Below, in pieces: positions 9,244 through 18,174 of a stretch of 64,000 nucleotides of DNA; the stretch's first letter is position 1, and each line of letters starts with the position of its first letter. A program made the position numbers and the translations under genes. Origin of the DNA: CAZHOV01 sp964534315 (lineage in GTDB: Bacteria; Bacteroidota; Bacteroidia; Chitinophagales; Saprospiraceae); the NCBI GenBank assembly GCA_964534315.1, contig CAZHOV010000002.1:1-64000 (forward strand), in the 5' to 3' direction. Under the pieces are notes generated by a model. The model did no database searches. It saw only the letters and a program-made list of their open reading frames with translations, and was not told the DNA's origin.

Positions 9244-10083
9244 ATGGAAGAAAAAAAAGACCTGATAAAGATCACGAAAGATTATTACAACAGTGATGAA
9301 GCTGACAAATTTTATTTCAACTTCTGGGGAGGAGAAAATATTCATGTCGGCATTTATGACAAGCCCAAGACATCGATAAAAAAGGCAAGCAAGAAGACAA
9401 TAGAAGCTATGCTGGCCATTGTCCCCAAGCCCAATAAGAATGCGCGCATACTGGATTTAGGATCCGGGTATGGAGGAGCAGCGCGCTATCTGGCCAAAAA
9501 GTTCGGTTGTAAAGTTGATTGTATCAATCTCAGTGAAAAAGAGAATGAACGCAATATAGCCATGAATAAGGAAGCAGAATTGGATGAACTGATCACGGTA
9601 ACGACCGGGAATTTTGAGAAGCTTCCTTATCCCAGAGAAACATTTGATATTGTTTGGAGTCAGGATGCCATTGTGCACAGTAATAAAAAAGAGAAAGTAT
9701 TTCGCGAGGTGGCAAAAGCCCTGAAACCGGAGGCCCGCTTTATTTTTACGGATCCGATGCAAAGCAATGACTGTCCCGAGGGTGTTCTTCAGGGAGTGCT
9801 CGACCGAATACATCTTGAAGAGTTGGGGTCGGTAAAAAAGTATCTCCGGCTGGCGATCAAGGTGGATCTGGAAAAAGTGTTTGTCAAAGAAATGCCGGAG
9901 CAACTGGTCACGCACTATTCCAAAGTGCTTGAAGAGGTGGAGTCCAATTACAAAGATATTGTTGCTAAGTCGAGTAAAGCCTATATCGATAAAATGATCG
10001 AGGGGCTCAACCATTGGATCGAAGCCGGAAAAAAAGGGTATTTAAATTGGGGGATACTTCAATTTCAAAAAAGGAATAAATGA
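9244..10083 (+). CDS. Sarcosine/dimethylglycine N-methyltransferase-like enzyme
   Basis: A 279-residue class I SAM-dependent methyltransferase. Motif I is ILDLGSGYGGAARYLA, starting near residue 69. The rest of the chain closely resembles the sarcosine/dimethylglycine methyltransferases of halophiles: YYNSDEADKFY, FWGGENIHVGIYD, INLSEKENERN, VWSQDAIVHS, FTDPMQSNDCPEGV and LDRIHLEELGS. These enzymes carry out the last methylations of glycine betaine synthesis from sarcosine or dimethylglycine. The stop codon overlaps the start of the BCCT transporter by ATGA, so the two are translationally coupled. No glycine/sarcosine methyltransferase is present, so the organism may take up a partly methylated precursor or carry the first enzyme elsewhere. 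Cytoplasmic. Confidence 0.8.
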   Translation: MEEKKDLIKITKDYYNSDEADKFYFNFWGGENIHVGIYDKPKTSIKKASKKTIEAMLAIVPKPNKNARILDLGSGYGGAARYLAKKFGCKVDCINLSEKENERNIAMNKEAELDELITVTTGNFEKLPYPRETFDIVWSQDAIVHSNKKEKVFREVAKALKPEARFIFTDPMQSNDCPEGVLQGVLDRIHLEELGSVKKYLRLAIKVDLEKVFVKEMPEQLVTHYSKVLEEVESNYKDIVAKSSKAYIDKMIEGLNHWIEAGKKGYLNWGILQFQKRNK

Positions 10084-11684
10084 GTAAGGAGAAAAAGAAG
10101 TACTTCGACATTCATGCTCCGGTTTTTTATCCGGCAGCTCTATTGATTGTTGTTTTTATAGTATTGACATTGGCCATTGGAGAGCCAATGGAAAAAGTGT
10201 TTGAAAATATCAAAACGGGGATGGCTGATAATGCGGGTTGGTTTTTTGTACTCTCTGTCAATATTTTTGTAGTCGTAGCTATTTTTCTGGCGTTTAGTCG
10301 TTTTGGAAAGATCCGTCTTGGCGGGAAGAACGCCCGGCCGGAGTTTAGTACGTTTGCCTGGTTTGCCATGTTATTTTCTGCGGGGATGGGTATCGGATTA
10401 TTGTTTTTTAGTGTGGCTGAACCTATATTTCACTTTACCAATCCCCCGGTTGAGCCCGTCAACGACGCCGAGCGCGCCGACAATGCCATGCGTTACACCT
10501 TGCTTCACTGGGGGCTGCACGCCTGGGCGATATATGCATTGGTAGGTCTTGCACTTGCCTTTTTTGCTTTTAACAAAAAACTACCCTTAACGATCCGGTC
10601 CGTTTTCTATCCTCTTTTGGGCGAACGCATTCACGGGCCATTTGGAGATATTATTGATGTAGTGGCAGTGGTGGCCACCCTGTTTGGCTTGGCTACATCA
10701 CTGGGTTTTGGGGTGCAGCAAGTCAGCGCCGGATTGAGCCACTTGTTCGGGCTGGTGGATAATGTCTGGACACAGGTTACTCTTATAGGAATCATCACCC
10801 TGGCAGCGACGATTTCCGTCGTTTCAGGCCTTCATAACGGCGTCCGCATACTGAGCGAGTTAAACATGCGGCTCGGGCTGATCTTTTTGGTCTTATTACT
10901 CATCATAGGGCCTACCATTGTATTGCTGGACGGCTTTATTCAAAATACAGGCGGTTACCTGCAAACGATCCTGGAGGTGGGAACCTGGATGGAGACTTAC
11001 AGTCAGACGGAATGGCAAAATAGCTGGACACTAGTTTATTGGGCCTGGTGGATTTCCTGGTCGCCCTTTGTCGGTATATTTATTGCCAGAGTCTCCAAAG
11101 GCCGCACGGTGAAAGAATTTATTCTGGGCGTACTGTTAGTACCTACTCTTCTGACCATTCTTTGGTTCTCCGTATTTGGCGGAGCGGCGTTGCACCTGGA
11201 ATTAATTGGTGAAGGTAACATTGCCGGAGCTGTCAATGATAATATAGCTACCGCCTTGTTTGTCATGTTGGAAGAGTTTCCGTTCAGTTTTATTACTTCT
11301 TTGATAGGGATTGTTCTGGTGACCAGCTTTTTCGTTACCTCTTCCGATTCCGGCTCGTTGGTCATTGACAGTATTACTTCCGGCGGCAAGCTGGATGCGC
11401 CGGTAGGGCAGCGCATTTTTTGGGCGCTGTCGGAGGGTGCGGTGGCGGCTACCTTACTTATTGGAGGCGGACTACAAGCGCTTCAAACAGCGGCATTGAC
11501 AACGGGGCTTCCGTTCTGTATAATCGTAGTAATTTTATGTTATAGTCTATATCTGGGTTTGAAAGAAGAACACGAAGAACTGATAGATCGACAACGAAAG
11601 ATTGAACGCGAATCCTACGAAGAAATTTTAGCCAACCTCATTTCCCGAAGAAAAGAAGAGTCAACCAAGGATGCAATCGATTAA
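10080..11684 (+). CDS. BCCT family glycine betaine/choline-type transporter
   Basis: A 534-residue integral membrane protein with 12 hydrophobic segments, the BCCT length. The signature WAWWISWSPFVGIFIARVSK is present in the TM8 region. GMGIGLLFFSVAEPIF at about residue 102 contains the GMGIG form associated with Na+-coupled betaine uptake. The C-terminal tail is charged (EEHEELIDRQRKIERESYEE), as in osmoregulated members. It overlaps the methyltransferase by 4 nt and the following Usp gene by 14 nt, which strongly indicates a single osmolyte operon. Likely substrates are glycine betaine or its methylamine precursors; the exact one is not determinable from sequence. Confidence 0.92.
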   Translation: MSKEKKKYFDIHAPVFYPAALLIVVFIVLTLAIGEPMEKVFENIKTGMADNAGWFFVLSVNIFVVVAIFLAFSRFGKIRLGGKNARPEFSTFAWFAMLFSAGMGIGLLFFSVAEPIFHFTNPPVEPVNDAERADNAMRYTLLHWGLHAWAIYALVGLALAFFAFNKKLPLTIRSVFYPLLGERIHGPFGDIIDVVAVVATLFGLATSLGFGVQQVSAGLSHLFGLVDNVWTQVTLIGIITLAATISVVSGLHNGVRILSELNMRLGLIFLVLLLIIGPTIVLLDGFIQNTGGYLQTILEVGTWMETYSQTEWQNSWTLVYWAWWISWSPFVGIFIARVSKGRTVKEFILGVLLVPTLLTILWFSVFGGAALHLELIGEGNIAGAVNDNIATALFVMLEEFPFSFITSLIGIVLVTSFFVTSSDSGSLVIDSITSGGKLDAPVGQRIFWALSEGAVAATLLIGGGLQALQTAALTTGLPFCIIVVILCYSLYLGLKEEHEELIDRQRKIERESYEEILANLISRRKEESTKDAID

Positions 11685-12552
11685 ACGAGTAATGGTGTGT
11701 TTGGATTTAACAGAAATGGATGCTTTTTTGATTCATTATGTATCTTTTCTGGCTAAATCGCTACAAGAAGTCGAGCAAGTTTATTTTGTTCATAATATCC
11801 GTATAGACTTTCCTGAGGAATTGAAGGGGGTGCTTAGCGATCAGGATAAGCCCTTAGAAGCCTATATCACAGAAGACTTAGAGGATAAGGTAAGCCCTTA
11901 TTTTGAGAATATCAGAGGGGTGTCATACGAGATATTAACCCGGCAAGCTGATTCTACCGCCGCCATAATCGTAGCGCTTTGCAATGAAAAAGAAGTAGAT
12001 GTTGTCATGACGGGTAAAAAAACGGCTCATCGGGGGTCTGGTTTGGTTTCTGAAAAACTGCTTCGAAATCAAAACTTTAAGTCTTCCTTATTACTGATTC
12101 CCCAAACAGCTTACCACCGCATTCAGAAGATATTGGTTCCCATAGATTTTTCAGCTCCTTCGAAAAAGACGGTAGTAAAAACAATCGAATTAAAGAAAAA
12201 GACGAATGCGGAAATGTTGTGTCAGCATGTTTACAGTGTTTCTGCTCACTATTTTCCATACATTCCGGTAAAAAATATTCAGAAAAGTCTCCACAAAAAT
12301 GCCGAGCAAGAGTGGAAGCGGTTTAAAAGAGAATTATCGAAAAATACGAGTGAAGAGCTGGTTTGCGAATTAACATTCAGCAATGACAAAAATGTAGCGG
12401 AAACCATTTACGATTATGCGTTGCATCATCAAGTCGACCTAATCATTATAGGCTCTAAAGGGAAGGGAGCTATTCCGACGATCTTTGTGGGTAGCGTTGC
12501 CCTTCGATTGGTCCAACAAGATACGCATATTCCTGTTTGGGTATTCCCCTAG
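11671..12552 (+). CDS. Tandem universal stress protein (UspA family)
   Basis: A 293-residue protein with two Usp alpha/beta domains, about 1-145 and 148-293. Each ends in a hydrophobic strand (SSLLLIP; HIPVWVFP). The second keeps a nucleotide-binding loop of the G-x2-G-x9-G(S/T) kind in GSKGKGAIPTIFVGS; the first has the weaker GKKTAHRGSGLVSEK. The gene begins inside the end of the BCCT gene, so it belongs to the same transcript. Usp proteins often accompany transporters and are thought to tune them under stress; that role here is inference. Its stop lies 8 nt from the stop of a convergent gene. Confidence 0.85.
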   Translation: MQSIKRVMVCLDLTEMDAFLIHYVSFLAKSLQEVEQVYFVHNIRIDFPEELKGVLSDQDKPLEAYITEDLEDKVSPYFENIRGVSYEILTRQADSTAAIIVALCNEKEVDVVMTGKKTAHRGSGLVSEKLLRNQNFKSSLLLIPQTAYHRIQKILVPIDFSAPSKKTVVKTIELKKKTNAEMLCQHVYSVSAHYFPYIPVKNIQKSLHKNAEQEWKRFKRELSKNTSEELVCELTFSNDKNVAETIYDYALHHQVDLIIIGSKGKGAIPTIFVGSVALRLVQQDTHIPVWVFP

Positions 12553-12560
12553 AAGTTAAT

Positions 12561-13121
12561 TTAATCCTCATTCTGTATGGCTTGGCCGTCTTCCTCTTCT
12601 TCATTAAGCCCAAAGTTGAGTTTAAAGCCGATGCGCTTATTAGGCTCATCGTCATCGTAATCTTCCCAGTTGGTTACTTCCTGGATAAATTCTTCGAGGT
12701 GTCTCACACAGAAGGGCTTTTGAATCTCCTCCGGCCGATAGATACCGATCGTTTTAGGCGGTCGGGGTTTTCCGTAATTTTCAATAAACGGATAATTGAC
12801 CATCACGATGATCTTGCCATTAAATAACTGCTGGTAGATCATTGAGCCGTTATTTTTAATCAGATGTCGTTGGATATTGTCATTGACCAGTTGGTACATG
12901 CCACTTTTTACCGTACCCAAAGAAAACTCAATGGCTTCCAGGTTGGCCAGGTCTTCCCGTAAATTGACTTCCAGTTCCAGCCCCGCTTCTTTAGCGATTT
13001 CCTGAACCGTATTTTTGAGCTGGTCTCGGAGTCCCTCTCTCCATATTTTACGGTAATTTTCTGTATTTTGAAGAACCTCCTTATAATGAGTGACTTTTCG
13101 CTTGAGGTTGAAAAAATCCAT
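12561..13121 (-). CDS. Hypothetical protein with acidic C-terminal tail
   Basis: A 186-residue protein I do not recognise. The start is set at the ATG whose first base is 13121 (MDFFNLKRKVTHYKEVLQ). The longer in-frame extension to 13283 would translate through the palindromic repeat at 13193-13351 and has no protein-like composition. The N-terminal third is basic and helical; the middle has mixed alpha/beta character with VMVNYPFIENYGKPRPPKTI. The chain ends in a strongly acidic stretch (LNEEEEDGQ). There is no signal peptide or membrane segment, so it is probably cytoplasmic. It stands alone, convergent with the osmolyte operon. Confidence 0.7.
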   Translation of the reverse strand: MDFFNLKRKVTHYKEVLQNTENYRKIWREGLRDQLKNTVQEIAKEAGLELEVNLREDLANLEAIEFSLGTVKSGMYQLVNDNIQRHLIKNNGSMIYQQLFNGKIIVMVNYPFIENYGKPRPPKTIGIYRPEEIQKPFCVRHLEEFIQEVTNWEDYDDDEPNKRIGFKLNFGLNEEEEDGQAIQNED

Positions 13122-13192
13122 ATTATTGATTTTGTATTTTAAGTCTCTATTATAGGGAAAAGAATTGGAATTAAAAAGAAAGAAGAAAACTT

Positions 13193-13351
13193 GAGGGTGT
13201 CTCATAACACCTTTGGTGTTTCGAGCCACCAAACTTTCTTCTTTGAGAGGTCTGTTTTTTCTATGAAAATCTTCGATTTTCATAGAAAAAACAGACCTCT
13301 CAAAATAAAAAAATCTCTAAAAGGATGGCTTGTAGACCTATAAGACAGCCT
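13193..13351. repeat. Palindromic MITE-like repeat, copy A
   Basis: A 159-bp element with related ends: GAGGGTGTCTCATA on the left and the inverse of GAGGCTGTCTTATA on the right. The centre is a perfect 30-bp palindrome (13242-13271 with 13275-13304) with a 3-nt loop. The left flank contains a smaller hairpin around AACACCTTTGGTGTT. Copy B (60717-60876) lies in the opposite orientation with the same layout. The ends resemble GAGGCTGTCT-type terminal repeats seen on some insertion sequences, so a non-autonomous mobile element is plausible. There is no transposase. Confidence 0.75.
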
Positions 13352-13745
13352 CTTCATTGCCGCCTTAGTACAAATGGATGTCAAGAAAATTTAACATCTA
13401 CTTTACTTAAAATTCATCTTAAAAATTTAGCTTTAGACCAATCTCGTAAAATTTTATTTGCATAATGTTTTCAAGCTGCCTGTACATTAGAAAATGGCTT
13501 TCAATTAAACCATTAATACGATAATTATTAATACAGGAATTTTTATAGCACTTTCAGGTCACAACCAAACCGTCAACATAGCTACTGACGGGCTTATTCC
13601 TAACACAATTTATGATTTAATTATCCAAGGATCCCAATGGAGACCTCTCGGTGATTGGGAGAACCCGTACGTCTCCAATTGGATCCTGCTCTTAAAAACG
13701 TACATACCAATAAGGCTGATTTTTCTACTAGCGGAGCTCTTACCT
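13352..13745. other. Non-coding stretch with one imperfect inverted repeat
   Basis: No credible gene on either strand. The only structure I see is GGATCCCAATGGAGAC (13629-13644) facing GTCTCCAATTGGATCC (13671-13686), an imperfect inverted repeat with 14 of 16 bases paired. It may be debris of an older element or gene. Confidence 0.5.
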
Positions 13746-13991
13746 TTATAGCTGTTTGCCAAACACCTGCACCCAATAGTCGCCCTGCTTCGCATAACCA
13801 ATTTCGGTAAAATCGGCATTCATCATGTTCTTACAATGGGAAGGGCTGTCAGTCCAAAGCTGGACGACAGTAGATACGTCTTCGGGACCCATGGCAATAT
13901 TTTCGCCAACTCTAGACCATTGGTAGCCGGCATTACGCGCCCGGTCTCCCGCCGAATAGTCTGATTGGTTACGCTTAATTTTCGGATTCAA
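13746..13991 (-). pseudogene. CAP/SCP-domain protein, N-terminally truncated remnant
   Basis: The C-terminal part of a CAP (cysteine-rich secretory, SCP/PR1-like) domain can be read. SAGDRARNAGYQW, RVGENIAMG, VQLWTDSPSHCKNMMN and FTEIGYAKQGDYWVQVFG are the expected second-half motifs. The preceding part, with the signal peptide, the first catalytic-pocket His and the usual N-terminal helices, is missing. The frame has only a TTG as a possible start and meets a stop near 14085 without any ATG. An intact bacterial CAP protein is normally twice this long and exported, so this is best read as a decayed gene. Confidence 0.65.
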
Positions 13992-14274
13992 CGGTTGAAC
14001 GAATAAAAAATTACTGTCATCTGCAAGTAAGGAAATTTTTTGAATCCGGTGTTTAAAATCTCCGGTCGTCGTAATTTTAACCGGTTAAATCGTAAATTTA
14101 TTTCCTTCTCCTGTATTATTTGTAAATTCTGGTTGACTATTGAAACTTTAGCCATGCACGATGTTGACTCAACCCTACTCTATCTTCCTTCAATACCATT
14201 CAGCATCAAAGACATGATGATCAAAAAGGTTGATTGCCTGGCTGCAACCATTTTATAATTAAACTGTCTTTATC
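13992..14274. other. Intergenic region upstream of the sigma factor gene
   Basis: AT-rich, with no gene I can support. A 72-codon open frame (14040-14258) has no recognisable protein features. The region should contain the sigma factor promoter, but I see no clear TAnnTTTG box. Confidence 0.4.
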
Positions 14275-14823
14275 TTGAGTAATGTGAAAAAATTGGATTA
14301 TAGCACGACTCATCAGGAAATTGTTGAGCGTTGTAAGCAGGGAGACCGAAATGCCCAGTTCGAGCTCTATCGCTTATACGCAAAAGCAATGTATAATACA
14401 TGTTTGCGTATGGTTAAAAATGAGTTTGATGCCGAAGATATCCTGCAAAATTCGTTCATTGACGTTTTCACAAAACTCCATACATTCAAGTTTCAATCTT
14501 CTATTGGGGCCTGGATTAAACGAATCGTCATCAATAACTGCATCAACTTTCTCAAAAAACAAAAAAGTAGATTCGATGAAATTGATGACCGGATAGTTGT
14601 CGAAGAGGAAGAACCCCAGAAAGGACCAAATAAACTTGAAGTGGAAGCCGTGAGAGATGCCATCACCCAACTGCCGGATGGCTACCGGGTGGTTTTTTCA
14701 CTTTATTGCCTTGAAGGCTACGACCATGAGGAGATCTCTAAAATTTTAAACATTTCGATCTCTACCTCAAAATCCCAATACAGCCGGGCAAAAAAGAAAC
14801 TAAAAGATATTTTAAAGTCTTAA
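14275..14823 (+). CDS. ECF-type RNA polymerase sigma factor
   Basis: A 182-residue sigma-70 family protein. Region 2 spans about residues 25-95 (ELYRLYAKAMYNTCLRMVKN, then DAEDILQNSFIDVFTKL and the WIKRIVINNCINFLKK helix). Region 4 spans about 125-180 (LPDGYRVVFSLYCLEGYDHEEISKIL, quoted in part, with the helix-turn-helix ending SISTSKSQYSRAKKKLK). Regions 1 and 3 are absent, as in ECF sigma factors. The start is a TTG; an in-frame GTG follows three codons later. The next gene encodes a small single-pass membrane protein, the classic place for its anti-sigma factor, so this is probably an envelope-stress regulator. Confidence 0.88.
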   Translation: MSNVKKLDYSTTHQEIVERCKQGDRNAQFELYRLYAKAMYNTCLRMVKNEFDAEDILQNSFIDVFTKLHTFKFQSSIGAWIKRIVINNCINFLKKQKSRFDEIDDRIVVEEEEPQKGPNKLEVEAVRDAITQLPDGYRVVFSLYCLEGYDHEEISKILNISISTSKSQYSRAKKKLKDILKS

Positions 14824-14942
14824 GTGATTTATATTAGGTATAAGTAAGTTCTCAAACACCAGCTAACAACAGTAAAGAAGAAAAACTTTACTACAATTTG
14901 GTTCACCTGCGCATGTGACACATGCTTTCAAACAATAATTTC

Positions 14943-15512
14943 ATGAAGGATCGATTAGAAGAATTTATCCATGAAAATCGGGAGCAGTTTGATTATGCTT
15001 TCCCCAGCCTGAAGGTCTGGGCAAAGATCGATAACGAACTTCACCCGAAAAAGAAAAGTAAAAAAATGTTTTCCTTGCTCTATATTACCAAAATGGTAGC
15101 TGTTACCACTGCCCTCGTTGCAATGGGAACCGTTATAGGGCTGTATCTGACCAACCATTCAGGAAAACAACAAATGGCAGCCTCCCTTTCGCTGGAGGAT
15201 ATCTCTCCAAAACACGCAGAACTGGAGCAACAATACCAGCAACAAATCGCTCGAAAAGTCAACCAACTCTCCAGCTATTCCATCGACCTGGAAGTAAAAG
15301 AAGATATCCTCCAACTGGAACAACTCTTTAATGACCTGAAAAAAGAACTGGTGAATGTCCCGCCAGACAAACAAGAACTGGTCATCGACGCCATGATCAA
15401 AAATTATCAAACCCGAATCGGCATCCTCGAAAGAGTCCTCTTCCACCTTGAAGCAGCTAAACAAAAAGAACAAAGACATGATCCAAAAGAATCTGACCAA
15501 ATTGAATTATAA
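14943..15512 (+). CDS. Probable anti-sigma factor (single-pass membrane protein)
   Basis: A 189-residue protein from the ATG at 14943. It has a cytosolic N-terminal segment of about 40 residues (DRLEEFIHENREQFDYAF), one membrane helix at about 47-68 (MVAVTTALVAMGTVIGLYL), and an outer part that is mostly Gln/Glu/Lys-rich helix, likely coiled coil. No zinc-type anti-sigma motif is visible. Identification rests on position directly after the ECF sigma gene and on topology, not on a family match. The 3' end overlaps the start of the next gene, so all three genes form one operon. Confidence 0.55.
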   Translation: MKDRLEEFIHENREQFDYAFPSLKVWAKIDNELHPKKKSKKMFSLLYITKMVAVTTALVAMGTVIGLYLTNHSGKQQMAASLSLEDISPKHAELEQQYQQQIARKVNQLSSYSIDLEVKEDILQLEQLFNDLKKELVNVPPDKQELVIDAMIKNYQTRIGILERVLFHLEAAKQKEQRHDPKESDQIEL

Positions 15513-16614
15513 CCAATTCTTTGGCCTGTTCTTCTTGCTCTTCACTCCGTTTTTGGTCCAGGCCAATACTACGACCGATTTTACCCAAACCATAAAAAAG
15601 GAGTTCTCTATTGATCCTGATGGCAGGGTAGAACTCAATAATCAACATGGCCATATCAACGTTTCTACTTGGTCGCAAAATAAAGTGGCGATCAAAGTAA
15701 CTATTAAGGTCGAAGCTAACAGCGAATCCGAAGCTCAAGAGACCTTTGATCGCATCGATATTGAGATCGATAATGATCCGTCACTGGTAAGCGTCCTGAC
15801 CCTTATTGAAAAGGGAAATAAAAAATGGTGGAATAATAACAAAAACACTTCTAACAAATATGTCATCAACTACGAGGTGACTATGCCAAAGACCAATTTC
15901 CTTAACCTTTCCAATCAATTTGGTGATGTATATGTTGAGACCTTGGATGCGGGCGCCGATGTTTTCGTGAAGTACGGAAATATTACCCTGGAAAGTGTAG
16001 GAGAAGACCTGAAACTCCAACTGGGGTATGGGAGCGGAAAACTCCTCTATGCTAATAATATAGATGCTCAATTCAGCTACTTCCAAATGGAAATAGGAGA
16101 AATGCAATACGGAAATTTCCAAAGCAAATATTCAAAGATCGCTATTGAAAGCGCTCATGAGCTGGACTGCCTATCAAAATACGACACTTATGAGTTAGGT
16201 GATATATACACCGTTATCAATAAGGGCAAGTTCGACAAATTCTCCATCCGGGCCGTCGATAAGTTATCGATTGTGTCCTCCTACTCAGATCTCCAAGCAG
16301 AACAGATCAATAAAACAGTAGATCTCCAACTTGAATTTGGAAATGCCGTTATCCATCAATTGGCAAAAACGTTTACTTCTGCTGATATTATTGGACAATA
16401 CACCGAATTTAAACTCCATTTGGAATCCGGTGCAAACTACCAGATAGACGACTCCGGCAGCTATGCCGGTCTCCGCTACCCTAAAGCGCTTCAAGTGGTC
16501 GAAGAAAAGCAAGACGGTACCTTTAAGGCGGTAAAAGGTTATACCGGAAACCCGAATAATGGAAATTTGATCAAAGCGCGCTTAAAATACGGCGGTTTAA
16601 AGATCGGCGAGTAG
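15478..16614 (+). CDS. Exported DUF4097-like beta-helical protein
   Basis: A 378-residue protein. The ATG at 15478 is preferred because it gives a clean signal peptide (FFGLFFLLFTPFLVQA) and overlaps the upstream gene by 35 nt; another ATG lies at 15448. After export the chain is a long run of short beta strands: FSIDPDGRVELNNQHGHINV, then repeated units such as LSNQFGDVYVETL, VFVKYGNITLESV and AVIHQLA. This is the pattern of the DUF4097/GIN adhesin-like family that commonly sits in sigma/anti-sigma operons of Bacteroidota. Probable role: a periplasmic or surface component of the response controlled by the upstream sigma factor. Confidence 0.7.
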   Translation: MIQKNLTKLNYNQFFGLFFLLFTPFLVQANTTTDFTQTIKKEFSIDPDGRVELNNQHGHINVSTWSQNKVAIKVTIKVEANSESEAQETFDRIDIEIDNDPSLVSVLTLIEKGNKKWWNNNKNTSNKYVINYEVTMPKTNFLNLSNQFGDVYVETLDAGADVFVKYGNITLESVGEDLKLQLGYGSGKLLYANNIDAQFSYFQMEIGEMQYGNFQSKYSKIAIESAHELDCLSKYDTYELGDIYTVINKGKFDKFSIRAVDKLSIVSSYSDLQAEQINKTVDLQLEFGNAVIHQLAKTFTSADIIGQYTEFKLHLESGANYQIDDSGSYAGLRYPKALQVVEEKQDGTFKAVKGYTGNPNNGNLIKARLKYGGLKIGE

Positions 16615-16740
16615 CCTGCGAGTCAAAAATAATTGCTCAAGTCTTTACCGAAAGAAATTATTTTTTATCTTACCTCCTTTCAACTATTTAAGACCTTTCT
16701 TTTGCCCTTATAATTTTTTCTCACGGTAAAAAGACTTGAA

Positions 16741-18153
16741 ATGAACGTTAAGTTTTGCGGAGCCGCCCAGCACGTAACAGGCAGCGCTCACCTAATCACC
16801 CTCGATGATGGGTTTACCATTTTATTGGATTGCGGGCTCTATCAAGGACGCGATAAGGATATGCAGTCTTTCAATGAAAACTGGTCCTTCGACCCCTCCA
16901 AAATCGATTGCCTCATTCTTTCTCATGCCCATATCGATCATAGTGGTAGAATTCCAAAACTCGTCAGAGACGGTTTTAAAGGCCCTATTTATAGCACTCA
17001 CGCTACTCGCAGCCTCTGCGCGATCATGCTCCTGGATTCTGCACATATCCAGGAGAGAGATGCCGAATACATCAATAAGCGACTGAAAAAAAAGCGGAAA
17101 AAAGGACAAAACATAACGCTTAAAGATCCCCTCTACACGAAAAATGATATCCCCCCTACCATGAACCGGTTTGTATCCTGCGGATACGATAGATGGATTG
17201 AAGTGAGCCCTCAGGTAAAATTAAAATTTCAGGATGCAGGCCACATTTTAGGGAGCGCCAGCGTTACCCTTAATATTCGGGAAAATGGAAAAGAAATAAA
17301 ATTCGGCTTTAGTGGAGATGTTGGCCGTCCCAACCGACCAATACTCAGAGACCCCCTAAAAATGCCGGTGCTGGATTACCTGATCTGCGAATCAACTTAT
17401 GGCGATAAAATTCATGAAGCCAAACCGCAGGAAATGGACCGCTTTTTGCAGATAGTCAAAAAAACATGCGTTCAGAAGAAAGGGAAATTGATCATCCCGG
17501 CCTTCAGCGTAGGCCGAACACAAGAAATTGTCTACCTACTCGACCAATTAGAAACTGCCGGAGAACTCCCACCGATACCCGTGTATGTTGATAGTCCGCT
17601 ATCAGTCAATGCTACCCAGGTGTTTGGGGCACACCCCGAATGCTTTGACAATCAGCTAAACGAATACATGCTTATAGACGACAATCCCTTCGGGTTTAAT
17701 TCGCTAACTTACGTCCGCGATGTCGAAGAGTCGAAACGATTGAATACGATGAATGAACCCTGCATTATTATCAGCTCTTCGGGGATGATGAACGCAGGCA
17801 GAGTACGACACCATCTGTACAATAATATTGATCAGCACAAGAATACTATACTGATCGTTGGATATTGCGCTCCGCACACGCCGGGAGGTATACTCAGGCA
17901 AGGAAGCGAAGCGCTCAAAATTTTTGGCGACTGGAAAATGGTCAATGCGGATATTGAGATCATGGACTCCTTTTCCGCTCATGCCGATCAATCAGAACTA
18001 CTGGAATTTCTCGAAAATCAAACTAAATTGAAAAAACTCTTCTTAGTACACGGCGACCTGGAACGACAAGAAATCTTTAAAACTAAGCTCGAAGCGTCAG
18101 GATTCAAACAGGTTGAAATACCGGCACTAAAAGACGAGTTTGCTATTCATTAA
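16741..18153 (+). CDS. MBL-fold beta-CASP RNA-processing exonuclease
   Basis: A 470-residue metallo-beta-lactamase fold nuclease of the beta-CASP/CPSF-73-like type. The zinc motif is SHAHIDHSG near residue 65. Later metal ligands appear in DAGHILGSASV and in the FSGDVGRP strand. The beta-CASP cap covers about 200-400, including PAFSVGRTQEIVYLLDQL and IISSSGMMNAGRVRHHL. The RMMBL C-terminal motif is DSFSAHADQSELLEFL. The length and order match bacterial homologues of Ysh1/RNase J-like enzymes. Predicted to act on RNA in the cytoplasm. The gene is followed 21 nt later by an unrelated lipoprotein gene. Confidence 0.88.
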   Translation: MNVKFCGAAQHVTGSAHLITLDDGFTILLDCGLYQGRDKDMQSFNENWSFDPSKIDCLILSHAHIDHSGRIPKLVRDGFKGPIYSTHATRSLCAIMLLDSAHIQERDAEYINKRLKKKRKKGQNITLKDPLYTKNDIPPTMNRFVSCGYDRWIEVSPQVKLKFQDAGHILGSASVTLNIRENGKEIKFGFSGDVGRPNRPILRDPLKMPVLDYLICESTYGDKIHEAKPQEMDRFLQIVKKTCVQKKGKLIIPAFSVGRTQEIVYLLDQLETAGELPPIPVYVDSPLSVNATQVFGAHPECFDNQLNEYMLIDDNPFGFNSLTYVRDVEESKRLNTMNEPCIIISSSGMMNAGRVRHHLYNNIDQHKNTILIVGYCAPHTPGGILRQGSEALKIFGDWKMVNADIEIMDSFSAHADQSELLEFLENQTKLKKLFLVHGDLERQEIFKTKLEASGFKQVEIPALKDEFAIH

Positions 18154-18174
18154 TCAACTAATAATTACCTGCAA

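Noticed and set aside
9457..10014. A 185-codon open frame on the minus strand opposite the methyltransferase gene.
   Set aside because: The plus-strand gene has full family motifs throughout; the antisense frame has no recognisable domain and is a shadow of its codon pattern.
13122..13283. N-terminal extension of the hypothetical gene at 12561-13121.
   Set aside because: It would translate through the palindromic repeat copy A; the ATG at 13121 is a better start.
14040..14258. A 72-codon plus-strand frame before the sigma factor gene.
   Set aside because: No signal, domain or codon pattern supports it.
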